A stretch of DNA of 64,000 nt from Bacteroidales bacterium (lineage in GTDB: Bacteria; Bacteroidota; Bacteroidia; Bacteroidales; UBA10428), in contig DATGXG010000027.1 in assembly GCA_035299085.1 (NCBI GenBank), forward strand, positions 1 to 64,000, in the 5' to 3' direction. Of the stretch, positions 44,632 to 54,300 are shown piece by piece. Numbering within the stretch: the stretch's first letter is position 1; the number at the start of each line of letters is the position of its first letter. The notes beneath the pieces are model-generated. The model worked only from the letters and a program-made list of their open reading frames with translations, did not search any database and was not told the DNA's origin. Position numbers and translations under genes: made by a program.

Positions 44632-45801
44632 ATGGAAAACAGAATCAGACTTTCAGGAAAATTTCTGGTAATTAGTGTCATCCTGGTGCTTATTGGAGTG
44701 GCAGCACTTGTTTACGGATTTATTACAGATCCTCAAAGAACCTGGGCCAATTATCTCCTCACTGCTTTTTATTTCTTTTTGCTTTCCGTAGGCGCCACAT
44801 TTTTCCTGGCCCTGCAGTCAATTACCCGTTCAGGCTGGTCATCGGGTTTCAGAAGAGTACCCGAAGCGATGATGATGTATTTGCCGGTAGCCGGTTTACT
44901 CATGATTGTGTTGTATTTTGGACTCCAGTACCTGTATCCGTGGACACAACATGCCGGCGGTGCTGATGAAGTGGTTCAACACCAATCGCCTTATATGAAT
45001 GTGCCTTTTTTCTTTATTCGTCTAGTTGCGTTTTTTGCCATATGGACTCTCCTTGCCTACCTGATAAGGAGAGCATCACTAAGGGAAGATCTAAACGCAG
45101 GATCCGGCACATTGAGAAAAATGGAAAAATATTCCGCCATCTTTATCTTTTTCCTTGCCATTTCCTTTTCTCTTCTGGGTTTTGACCTGATTATGTCCAC
45201 TCAGGCACATTGGTTCAGTACAATTTTTTCGCTGAAATATTTCATTGCAGCCTTTCAGCACGGCACTGCGCTGATCTTTATACTGATTGTCCTGATGAAC
45301 CTTAAAGGGCATTTCGGATTTCTAAACGTCTACCATGTGCATGATTTTGCCCGGTATATATTTATTGTTTCCATTTTCTACGGGTATTTCTGGTTCTCCC
45401 AGTTCATGCTGATTTGGTACAGCAATATTCCCGAAGAAACTTTTTATTATTATGTAAGGTGGGCGCCAGAATGGAAATCAGTATGGATTCTGGATATCCT
45501 TCTCAACTGGGCCATACCATTCTTTGTACTTCTACCCGTTGCTACAAGCAGGCAGAAATGGATTGTTTTTGTCATTGCAGTAACCGTTTTGATCGGGCAA
45601 TGGGTTGATTTATACATCACCCTTTACCCGGCAGCAGTTGGAAAAAGTTCTGTCGGATTTATTGAAGCAGGGTCGTTTCTGGGATTTGCCGGATTATTCG
45701 CATTAATTACTGGTTATCATCTTTCAAAAGCCTCACTCGTTCCTGAAAACAACCCGTTTATACAGGAAAGCTATGAACATCACTTTGAATCATATATTTA
45801 G
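44632..45801 (+). CDS. actF: Alternative complex III membrane subunit ActF
   Basis: A 389-residue, ten-segment membrane protein related to NrfD/ActC but without a clear quinol site. The segments SITRSGWSSGFRRVPEAMMMYLP and LLGFDLIMSTQAHWFSTIFS are typical of ActF. It closes the act set; the SCO gene begins just past its stop codon. Confidence 0.93.
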   Translation: MENRIRLSGKFLVISVILVLIGVAALVYGFITDPQRTWANYLLTAFYFFLLSVGATFFLALQSITRSGWSSGFRRVPEAMMMYLPVAGLLMIVLYFGLQYLYPWTQHAGGADEVVQHQSPYMNVPFFFIRLVAFFAIWTLLAYLIRRASLREDLNAGSGTLRKMEKYSAIFIFFLAISFSLLGFDLIMSTQAHWFSTIFSLKYFIAAFQHGTALIFILIVLMNLKGHFGFLNVYHVHDFARYIFIVSIFYGYFWFSQFMLIWYSNIPEETFYYYVRWAPEWKSVWILDILLNWAIPFFVLLPVATSRQKWIVFVIAVTVLIGQWVDLYITLYPAAVGKSSVGFIEAGSFLGFAGLFALITGYHLSKASLVPENNPFIQESYEHHFESYI

Positions 45802-45805
45802 CATC

Positions 45806-46624
45806 ATGCATAAAAATAATTACAGCAGTTTATTCATCGGACTCTTACTTACATATTGTTTTACTGCTAATAGTGCCGAAGTTAAAGACTCAGCCGCTAT
45901 AAGGGATCCGAATGTTGAGATCGGAATCGTTGAGCATCTTAACGAATATATACCGGACAACATTGAACTCACGGATGAACACGGAAAGCTTGTTAATCTG
46001 AAAAGTCTGATCAACAAGCCCACTATAATAAACTTTGTCTATTTTGAATGTCCGATGCTCTGTACGCCTTTAATGAACGGGCTTTCAGAAGTAATTGACA
46101 AAACGGATCTGAAACCTGACAAAGATTACCAGGTGCTTACAATCGGTTTTAACACTGCAGAACCTTTATCACTTGCCATTCAAAAAAAGGCAAATTATGT
46201 GAAAAACATGAAGACAAAGGAGGCTGCAGAAGGATGGAAGTTTTTCATTGCGGACAGTGTAAATATCAAGCGTGCCACTGAAGCGACGGGATTCCGTTAC
46301 AAAAAGGCCGGTAACGTATTCCTTCATTCAGCCACACTTATTTTTGTAAGTCCCGAAGGCAAAATCACCCGCTATCTCAATGGTACATATTTCCTGCCAT
46401 TTGAGTATAAAATGGCAATTATTGAAGCATCAAAAGGCCAGGCGGGACCCACGATCAATAAATTGTTGCAGTACTGTTACGGTTATGATTCTCAGGCACA
46501 AAGGTATGTGCTTGATGTCACCAAAGTAGGAGGAGGATTGATCCTTCTGATCCTTGTTGGAATCGTTTTATGGCTTATATTAAGGCCACACAGGAATAGT
46601 GTAAAACAACAGGTAACCCAGTAG
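45806..46624 (+). CDS. sco: SCO1/SenC-type copper chaperone for the oxidase
   Basis: A thioredoxin-fold protein that delivers copper to the CuA site. The metal-binding CPMLC (Cys82 and Cys86) and the distal histidine in VFLHSATLIFV are present. It has a signal sequence, and a membrane segment near the C terminus (GLILLILVGIVLWLIL), an arrangement common in Bacteroidota. The ATG at 45806 lies 4 bp after actF and leads straight into the hydrophobic part; an earlier ATG at 45773 lies inside actF. Confidence 0.92.
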   Translation: MHKNNYSSLFIGLLLTYCFTANSAEVKDSAAIRDPNVEIGIVEHLNEYIPDNIELTDEHGKLVNLKSLINKPTIINFVYFECPMLCTPLMNGLSEVIDKTDLKPDKDYQVLTIGFNTAEPLSLAIQKKANYVKNMKTKEAAEGWKFFIADSVNIKRATEATGFRYKKAGNVFLHSATLIFVSPEGKITRYLNGTYFLPFEYKMAIIEASKGQAGPTINKLLQYCYGYDSQAQRYVLDVTKVGGGLILLILVGIVLWLILRPHRNSVKQQVTQ

Positions 46625-46649
46625 ATCATTAACAGATATTCATCATATC

Positions 46650-48245
46650 ATGAACCAGGAGTCAGTCAGTTATTTAAAATACCAGGGTAAACATAAGGGA
46701 ATTCTGGCGTGGATCTTATCCACAGATCATAAAAGAATAGGCCTTCTTTACCTTTACAGTATCATGTCATTTTTCATCATAGGGGCTCTGCTCGGACTCC
46801 TGATGAAACTTGAACTTATAGCACCGGGAAAGACAATTATGAATGCAGCCACTTACAATGCATTCTTTACGCTTCACGGTATCACCATGATATTTCTTGT
46901 TGTAATTCCGGGTGTGCCGGCAATTTTCGGAAATTTCTTTTTACCTATCATGATTGGAGCAAAGGATGTTGCCTTTCCCCGACTCAATTTATTATCGTGG
47001 TGGCTTTATATCCTGGGTGCGGCAATAGCGCTTACCTCACAATTCCTTGGTGATGGTCCCCCGGATACGGGATGGACATTTTATGCACCTTACAGCCTGA
47101 GGATACCTACGAATGTTGTATCGGCTGTTCTGGGCGCCTTTGTACTCGGATTTTCCTCTATACTTACCGGTATAAACTTTATTACAACCATACATCGTAT
47201 GAAAGCGCCTGGCATGAAATGGATGAAAATGCCACTTTTCCCATGGTCACTTTATGCGACAGGATGGATCCAGATTGTAGCTACGCCGATTATTGGCATT
47301 ACTCTCCTTATGATTGTGGCAGAAAGAATTTTCAAGATCGGCTTCTTTGATCCTTCACTGGGTGGTGACCCGATACTATACCAGCATTTATTCTGGATTT
47401 ATTCGCACCCGGCAGTTTATATCATGATTCTTCCGGCTATGGGAGTAATATCTGAAATCATACCCACATTTGCTCGTAAAACAGTGTTCGGATACCAGGC
47501 GATTGTGATTTCTTCCTTTGGAATCGCCTTCCTGGGATATTTTGTTTGGGGTCATCATATGTTTGCAGCAGGGATGAGCGCTGCATCCATGTGGTTCTTC
47601 TCATTTCTCACTTTTCTGGTTGCTATCCCAAGCGCCATTAAAGTATTCAACTGGGTCGCCACATTGTATAAGGGTTCAATAAACGTTCAGACGCCCCTAT
47701 ACTGGGCATTGGCATTTATCTTTGTTTTTATGATCGGCGGATTGACTGGTCTTTTCCAGGGTTCGCTGGCCGTTGATGTCCATCTTACGGACACCATGTT
47801 TATAGTCGGCCATTTTCATTTCATCGTTTTCGGTGGTACAGGGTATGCTTTCATGGCCGGAATGCATTACTGGTTTCCGAAGATGTTCGGACGGCAATAT
47901 GATAAAAGCTGGGCAAATACCGGCTTCCTCATATTTTTTATGGGTTTCCTTGCCCTCTATTTCACCATGTTCATCCTCGGAATGAATGGTGAACCCAGGA
48001 GATCAGCTGACTATCTGCCCCAGTTCCACGGAGGAAACATTGTTTCATCACTGGGAGCCATTGTAATGATTTTCGGACTGGCTATCATAATTATCAACCT
48101 CATTCGTTCAGCCCGTCATGGTGAACCTGCACCGGCAGACCCATGGGGTGGTAAGACACTGGAATGGACTGTTCCCTCGCCTCCCCCGCTCGAGAATTTT
48201 GAGGAAATACCGGAAATAACACATGGCCCTTACGATTACAAATAA
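46650..48245 (+). CDS. coxA: Cytochrome c oxidase subunit I (aa3, A2-type)
   Basis: The catalytic subunit with twelve membrane segments in 531 residues. Haem and copper ligands are visible: FTLHGITM, WIYSHPAVYIMILP, GHHMFAAGM and VGHFHFIVFGG. The helix-6 motif is YSHPAVY; the Glu that follows HP in A1-type enzymes is absent, so this is an A2-type oxidase, in which Tyr and Ser take over in the proton channel. It reduces oxygen to water and pumps protons, taking electrons from ACIII with which it probably forms a supercomplex. Confidence 0.96.
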   Translation: MNQESVSYLKYQGKHKGILAWILSTDHKRIGLLYLYSIMSFFIIGALLGLLMKLELIAPGKTIMNAATYNAFFTLHGITMIFLVVIPGVPAIFGNFFLPIMIGAKDVAFPRLNLLSWWLYILGAAIALTSQFLGDGPPDTGWTFYAPYSLRIPTNVVSAVLGAFVLGFSSILTGINFITTIHRMKAPGMKWMKMPLFPWSLYATGWIQIVATPIIGITLLMIVAERIFKIGFFDPSLGGDPILYQHLFWIYSHPAVYIMILPAMGVISEIIPTFARKTVFGYQAIVISSFGIAFLGYFVWGHHMFAAGMSAASMWFFSFLTFLVAIPSAIKVFNWVATLYKGSINVQTPLYWALAFIFVFMIGGLTGLFQGSLAVDVHLTDTMFIVGHFHFIVFGGTGYAFMAGMHYWFPKMFGRQYDKSWANTGFLIFFMGFLALYFTMFILGMNGEPRRSADYLPQFHGGNIVSSLGAIVMIFGLAIIIINLIRSARHGEPAPADPWGGKTLEWTVPSPPPLENFEEIPEITHGPYDYK

Positions 48246-48253
48246 ATATTACT

Positions 48254-48886
48254 ATGCCGGACTTTAATAACCAGATTGAACACGCATTAACCCTGGAGCA
48301 TCGGGATGATGATGCATCCCGGATAGGAATGTGGCTGTTTATTTTCACAGAACTCATTCTGTTTTCAGGTTTGTTTTTGGTTTACTCCGTTTACAGGTAT
48401 AAATACAGCGAAGGATTTCACATTGCTGCACAGGAACTGAATGTTACCATTGGCACAATTAATTCCATTATCCTTTTATTCAGTGGTTTAACAATGGTGC
48501 TGGCTTATGCGGCAAACAAAAAAGGCAACAAAAAACTCACTTTGATGCTGCTTTTTGCTACCATGATCCTTGGTATTGTGTTTCTTATCAACAAGTACTT
48601 TGAATGGCATATAAAATTTGAACATGGTTTATACCCGGGATCAGGCGAGCTGGTTTCTCTGAGCCACGGCGATATCATGTTTTTCGGCCTGTATTTTTTT
48701 ATGACTGGTTTGCACGCACTCCACCTGATTGTGGGATTATCTTTCATCGGAGTGGTTATCAAGAGAACATCCTCCGGTCGGATTCATTCAGAAAATTACT
48801 CATTGCTTGAAAATTGCAGCCTTTACTGGCATATGGTCGACCTGATCTGGATATTCCTGTTTCCTATTTTCTATCTAATAAACTGA
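48254..48886 (+). CDS. coxC: Cytochrome c oxidase subunit III
   Basis: A 210-residue membrane protein with five segments. IGMWLFIFTELILFSGLF holds the conserved glutamate, and FFMTGLHALHLIVG and YWHMVDLIWIFLFPIFYL are typical of the family. It lies 8 bp after coxI and stabilises the oxidase. Confidence 0.95.
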   Translation: MPDFNNQIEHALTLEHRDDDASRIGMWLFIFTELILFSGLFLVYSVYRYKYSEGFHIAAQELNVTIGTINSIILLFSGLTMVLAYAANKKGNKKLTLMLLFATMILGIVFLINKYFEWHIKFEHGLYPGSGELVSLSHGDIMFFGLYFFMTGLHALHLIVGLSFIGVVIKRTSSGRIHSENYSLLENCSLYWHMVDLIWIFLFPIFYLIN

Positions 48887-48890
48887 ACTT

Positions 48891-49220
48891 ATGCCTGAAA
48901 GCAGAGAAAATCATGGGAACGTGCACGACAGTGCAGTTCAGACAACGAAGAAAGAGTCAGGTTACAACCTGTATATTTTCACATTTGTAGGCCTTTCAAT
49001 ACTTACTCTTATTGCAGTTGCCCTTACACAAATAAGGATTTCACCGGCCGTAACGGTAGGGCTTGTCCTGCTGATTGCCACCATACAGGCATCCATTGTT
49101 CTTTTTTACAACATGCACCTGAAGTTTCATGATAAGGTGCTTATCATTTTTGTAGGGATTATATTTACATTAATATTTTTAACCATTATAATAACCCTGG
49201 TGGACTATATCTACCGATAA
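48891..49220 (+). CDS. coxD: Cytochrome c oxidase subunit IV
   Basis: A 109-residue protein with three membrane segments after a hydrophilic N terminus. The pattern TFVGLSILTLIAVALTQ and NMHLKFHDKVL fits prokaryotic subunit IV. It lies between subunits III and II, as in other Bacteroidota clusters. Confidence 0.9.
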   Translation: MPESRENHGNVHDSAVQTTKKESGYNLYIFTFVGLSILTLIAVALTQIRISPAVTVGLVLLIATIQASIVLFYNMHLKFHDKVLIIFVGIIFTLIFLTIIITLVDYIYR

Positions 49221-49230
49221 ATGCTGCGAT

Positions 49231-50166
49231 ATGTTTACAGGCGTTTCAAATTTCACAAACAGTGTCGACAGAACAACCATGTTCATCTTTGCTGTAGCTA
49301 TGTTCTTCCTTGTGGGTATCAGTGTGGTCATGATTTATTTTGTGATCCGCTACAACAAAAAACGTAATCCCAAATCGGAACACATTGAAGGCAACCTCAA
49401 ACTTGAATTGGTTTGGACTCTCATTCCACTGATTATAGTCATGGTTATGTTCTTCTATGGATGGAGCGATTGGAAAATGCTGAAATCACCGCCTAAGGAC
49501 GCCTTTAAAATTTCGAGCACCGCAAGGATGTGGAGCTGGTCATTCCAGTATCCGAACGGGAAAGTAACCGATACACTTTTTGTTCCTCTCGACAAACCTG
49601 TGATAGTAAATGTAACGTCGGCCGATGTGATTCATAGTATGTTCATTCCTGCCTTCCGTATTAAACAGGACATGGTTCCGGGAAGCAATAATTTCCTTTG
49701 GTTTATCGGACAAAAAGAAGGGAGCTATGAAATTTTCTGCGCTGAATATTGCGGATTGCAGCATTCGTATATGGCCACTGCAGTGAATGTTATGCCCCAG
49801 GCAGCATTTGATAAATGGTACAATGACTCCACCCTTGTGGTTCCGGGCGGAAAAACCGCTGCAATCGGTTCTGCAGGTCTGAATATCATGCGGAAAAACG
49901 GATGCATTGCATGTCACTCTATCGACGGCTCAACTATTGTAGGACCTTCGTTTAAAGGAATTTTCGGTGAAAAAACAACGGTTCTTGTGGATGGAAAAGA
50001 ACAGCAGGTGACAGTTGATCAAAATTATGTTCATGAATCCCTGATGGAACCGAATGTCAAAATCGTGAAAGGTTTCCGGCCCGGTTTAATGCAATCGTAT
50101 AAAGGCATAATCACAGAGGACGAAATCAAACAGATTGTGGAGTACCTTCAAACGCTGAAAAAGTGA
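49231..50166 (+). CDS. coxB: Cytochrome c oxidase subunit II with fused cytochrome c domain
   Basis: Two N-terminal membrane segments lead to the CuA domain, whose ligands are seen in VIHSMFIPAFRIKQDM and CAEYCGLQHSYM. From about residue 205 a cytochrome c domain follows with CIACH. Electrons enter through this haem and pass to CuA. The stop codon is the start of a tandem heptamer array. Confidence 0.96.
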   Translation: MFTGVSNFTNSVDRTTMFIFAVAMFFLVGISVVMIYFVIRYNKKRNPKSEHIEGNLKLELVWTLIPLIIVMVMFFYGWSDWKMLKSPPKDAFKISSTARMWSWSFQYPNGKVTDTLFVPLDKPVIVNVTSADVIHSMFIPAFRIKQDMVPGSNNFLWFIGQKEGSYEIFCAEYCGLQHSYMATAVNVMPQAAFDKWYNDSTLVVPGGKTAAIGSAGLNIMRKNGCIACHSIDGSTIVGPSFKGIFGEKTTVLVDGKEQQVTVDQNYVHESLMEPNVKIVKGFRPGLMQSYKGIITEDEIKQIVEYLQTLKK

Positions 50167-50248
50167 CTTGTGATTAGTGATTAGTGACTAGTGATTAATT
50201 AATACCAGTACTAACAGTACTAACAGACTCACAGACTCACAGACTAAC
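50163..50248. repeat. Tandem arrays between coxB and ctaB
   Basis: Five heptamers of GTGATTA type (50163-50197) begin on the last sense codon and stop codon of coxB. Then AGTACTAAC twice (50207-50224), AGACTCAC twice and AGACTAAC once (50225-50248) end 3 bp before the ctaB stop codon. The words AGACTAAC also form the array before the 73-residue gene. Confidence 0.92.
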
Positions 50249-50251
50249 TGC

Positions 50252-51100
50252 CTACTTCAGAGCTTGAACCATTAAAATCGCAAGCACCGAAAGCTGGTAG
50301 ATATAGAGTGAACCAAAAGCACTTCCAATATTAAATGTAAGATTCCGATTGAAAACTGAACGGTAGAAATATCCGACCATGAGGATATTCAGAATAATCA
50401 TTAATGCGATCAGTCCTATTCCGGAAACTATGCCGAAAAACGGGAAGAAGAGTGTAATCAGGGATGTACCAAGTATCCATGCAAAAGTTATCGATTTGAT
50501 CTGGTTGTCATTCAAAGTATTGGTAGCGGATCTGAATCCTGCTCTTTTATAGTCTTCCTTATACCTGAGCAGCAGCAGCAGAAAATGCGGTATCTGCCAC
50601 AAGAAAAAGAAAGCAGCCATTAACAGGATTCCCTTGTCGGATAATCTACCTCCAGCCGCAGTCCAGCCCATCATGGGAGGAATGGCTCCGGTTACAGCCC
50701 CGACTATTACTACAAAGCCAGTTTTGCGCTTTAATGGTGTATAAACCCCGTTATACCATAGGATGTTAAAAAGACCGAGGGCTGCAGTAAGCGGCGTTGA
50801 AAGAAAATATAGCAGGATGATTCCTGCAAGTCCCATAATCAAAGCATAAACAAGTGCTGTTGAAGGCTTCATGTCTCCTGACGGAATAGGCCTGTTTTTT
50901 GTACGGCTCATCAAAGCATCCTGTTCTCTTTCCTGGTACTGGTTTAATGCTGTAGCTGAACCGGCAAGTAAAAGTACACCCGCAAAAACAGCAAGTACTT
51001 CCGGATGCAGGCCTTTTGCTTTAAATACATATCCCGTCACTGCTGAAAAAGCAATGGCGGTTGACATATTGATGCGTGTTAATTTTAGTAATTGCTTCAT
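50252..51100 (-). CDS. ctaB: Protohaem IX farnesyltransferase (haem O synthase)
   Basis: A UbiA-type prenyltransferase that makes haem O, the precursor of haem A for the aa3 oxidase. NQYQEREQDALMSRTKNRPIP holds the first DxxxD-type motif, and RYKEDYKRAGFRSATN the second region. About nine membrane segments fit in 282 residues. The frame stays open upstream to 51244, but that part is a translated repeat array, so the ATG at 51100 (MKQLLKLTRINMST) is the start. It faces the oxidase cluster tail to tail. Confidence 0.95.
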   Translation of the reverse strand: MKQLLKLTRINMSTAIAFSAVTGYVFKAKGLHPEVLAVFAGVLLLAGSATALNQYQEREQDALMSRTKNRPIPSGDMKPSTALVYALIMGLAGIILLYFLSTPLTAALGLFNILWYNGVYTPLKRKTGFVVIVGAVTGAIPPMMGWTAAGGRLSDKGILLMAAFFFLWQIPHFLLLLLRYKEDYKRAGFRSATNTLNDNQIKSITFAWILGTSLITLFFPFFGIVSGIGLIALMIILNILMVGYFYRSVFNRNLTFNIGSAFGSLYIYQLSVLAILMVQALK

Positions 51101-51102
51101 CT

Positions 51103-51224
51103 TTTGAACTGAAATCTTTTGAACTGAAACCGTTTGAATGAAACCGTTTGAACTGAAATCGTTTGAATGAAACCGTTTGAACTGAAACCGTTTGAATGAA
51201 ACCGTTTGAATGAAACCGTTTGAA
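51103..51224. repeat. Tandem array, unit about 14-15 bp (GTTTGAATGAAACC)
   Basis: Eight full units of TTTTGAACTGAAATC or GTTTGAATGAAACC type lie directly before the ctaB start codon, followed by a partial one. Two unit lengths (14 and 15 bp) alternate. The array would form the 5' leader of ctaB and could shift the distance between promoter and gene. Confidence 0.93.
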
Positions 51225-51230
51225 ATCGCA

Positions 51231-51345
51231 TAAACTTCTTTCAAACTTCTTTCAAACTTCTTTCAAACTCCCTTCAAACTTCTTTCAAACTCTTTTTCAA
51301 ACTTCTTTCAAACTCCCTTCAAACTTCTTCTTCAAACTCTTTTTT
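51231..51345. repeat. Tandem array, unit about 11 bp (CTTTCAAACTT)
   Basis: About ten imperfect copies of CTTTCAAACTT or CTTTCAAACTC run from the intergenic gap across the ccsBA stop codon at 51297 into the coding end. In the gene they encode the lysine- and serine-rich tail. The period of 11 is not a multiple of 3. Confidence 0.92.
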
Positions 51346-54300
51346 GAACTTTTTTCAAACTCTTTTTCAAACATTACTTTCATCCTTCTCTGGTTCTCCC
51401 ATGCCAGGATTGCCACAAGACCTATTATTGCCAGGGTATAATAAACAAAAGACGGAACCGGCAGCGGATCTCCTTTTGCATAAGAGTGCATGCCTGACAG
51501 GTAATAATTCACACCGAAATAGGTCATTATAATTGAACTGAAGGACAATACCGAAAACAAGTTAAAGAGATAATTTCCCTTTAATCCGGGCACCAACCTC
51601 ATATGGGCAACAAATGCATAGATCAGAACCGATACAAGCGCCCATGTTTCTTTCGGATCCCAACCCCAGTATCGGCCCCATGATTCATTTGCCCAGACTC
51701 CTCCCAGAAATGTGCCGATCGTTAACAAATATAATCCAATAATGAGCGTCATTTCTATTACAATTGAAAATTCGCTTATCATCCTTGAGGTGTTGTTATA
51801 ATTTCCTGATGTCTGTGAGATCATCAGAATGAGATTCAGAAATGCAAGCATTGCACCCATGGCCAGAAAACCGTAACTTGCTGTAATAACGGCAACATGG
51901 ATCAGAAGCCAGTAAGACTTAAGCACCGGAACAAGATTCGTTATCTGCGGATCCATCCAGTTGAGATGTGCCACAAACAGGATAAGCCAGGCAAGTAAAG
52001 AAGTAATTGCAAGTGTTATGGATGATTTCCTTGAAAATATAAGCCCGGCTAATACGGTGGCAAATGCGATGTAAATAAGCGATTCGTAGCCATTACTCCA
52101 GGGGGCATGACCAGAGATGATCCAACGGGAAATAAGTCCCGTAAAATGAGTTAAAAACAGAAACAGGACTATCCAGGTGAAAATCCTGAGCAATGACTGA
52201 AGTTTTACCGAAGGCCTGAAAATCAGTATAAAATGCACGATCAGCAGAAGTAAACCGATTAATCCATAGGCATTGCTTAACTTATCAAATATATTCAGGC
52301 GGTTATACAGCACTTCAAGCCGAATACGAAATGGTGATGGCATGATCTGCGAACCATAGCGTGCCTGGAAATTATGAATAGCCGTTAATGCTTCATCAGG
52401 TGGAATTTTGTTTGATGATGAAGTACTTGCGGAAAGAGATTGCAGGTAAAGGGGAACAATGGAAGATACAAATACGGAATCATTGCCATTGAAATGTCCG
52501 CCTACTGTGGCGGGAGAGTACCAAGTTGATCCCGGATCTCCGGGTTTCGGAAACAGCCTTAAAAAGCTTCCGCTGTATAACTGGTAACAAAGATTCACCC
52601 TTTCATCGAGGCGAATAATTTCAGTATCAAAAGTAGACCGTGCGGCAGGTTTTTTCTGATAGGCAGCATTAACGAACCTGCTCAGCTTATAAGGAACATT
52701 TTCGAGTCTCAGATCAAAGAAATCGGTAAATGAAACCAGGTTCCCGGAAACATTCAGCACTTTTTTTATTTCAGGATGGCTAACCCGTATCATAGGGATT
52801 TCCTGCCAGTAGGTTGGATAAACAAGCATTCCCAATAAAACCTGGTCGGGCGTCTGACCCATAAATTCAGTGGTTCTGCTTACTTTTCTCAGCAACTCCG
52901 AGCTCAATGTATTAACCGGTTTTATTCGTCCTGCCGGATCCTGAATAAGCAGTTTCCCGAATTTTGCCGCATCACCGGCGTTAATTCTCACACTATCCGG
53001 AATGTTGTCACCCGCAATGGCTGAAATACCTGACGCAAAGAAAAACAAAAGGATAATCAAAGGTAGCTTTCCCCTCATGGACTCGAGCTGAACCGACAAC
53101 TTCTGAAAACGGCTTCCTTTATTGAAAAGGCTGAACAGGATGCCGATGGCAAGCAAAAGGTATCCTGCATAGGTCACTATAGTTCCGGCCAGGTCATGAT
53201 TGACTGAAAAAATTGTCCCTTTTTCATCAGTATCATAAGATGACTGGTAAAACCTGTATCCGCCATACTTCAATATATTATTCATGTAAACCCTTTCAGG
53301 CCGCTGAATTCCCCTTACTGCGTCGGACAAGGTTATCCGGCTTTCAAACCATGACGGGCTTTCGGAACCCGGATACCTTTCAATAATGAACTGATTAAGT
53401 CTGAGTGCAAATGGAATCTGGACTTCTCTTGCACCGACTGAAATACTTACATGGATATCTTTCATGGCTATTTCAGCAGGCTTATTCACTGCATCACGAA
53501 CTGAAAAATATCGGAACTCTTTTGTTGAACCACCGGCCATAAGCTGCAGAAAAACTGCATCAGGAAAGGATTTGGATTCGTTACCCGTGCCTGATGAAAG
53601 CGAAACGGAAGCAGAGGAGATGAAATTATCAGGAACCAGCATTAAACCGGAAAGATTATAAAGTGATTTTAATTGCAGCGGATAATATTTATGTGCTAAA
53701 AGGCTATCCGATTTTTGGCTCCTCATATTCATAACCATGGCAGAAACCGGAATGCGTATGAATAAGCCGCTTGTGTCCGACCTGATATCGACTCCTTTAC
53801 TGTTGGCTGAGTCGTTCATTGTAAAAAGAAGTTCACCTATTTGTTTAGGCTGACTTTCCGCGACAACAACAGTCTGTCGTCCCTGCATTCCTGAAAACAC
53901 AAGCTGAATCATAGGTTTTCCTGACGGATCATACACCATGTTTTCGATGGCGTTCGGAATAACCTTAAGGATCTTCGCCGATATTTTCTGATTGTTCAGC
54001 CGGAGGTCTACTTTGTATTTATTGTCGGTTAACTTTGAAAAATGCACCTGCTTCAGTGCAGTTGCACTTTTACCTTTTGAATCAGCCTTTAAAATAAGGT
54101 AGTTATTGCTGCTTACAATAGTATTGGATTGTTCACCCGACCGGATATGCATCATCCCTTCAAATCCTATAAACCTCGTAATTGCAGCGCCGGTAAGGAT
54201 TAACAAAAAGGCAAAGTGAAAAAGAAAGATTGATAATTTTTCCTTTCGGTAAAGTTTACTGACGAGAATGGTTCCGGCAAGATTGATAATTCCCAGAAAA

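Noticed and set aside
51101..51244. A 48-residue N-terminal extension of haem O synthase
   Set aside because: The open frame is a translated tandem array, and the family starts at MKQLLKLTRI (51100).
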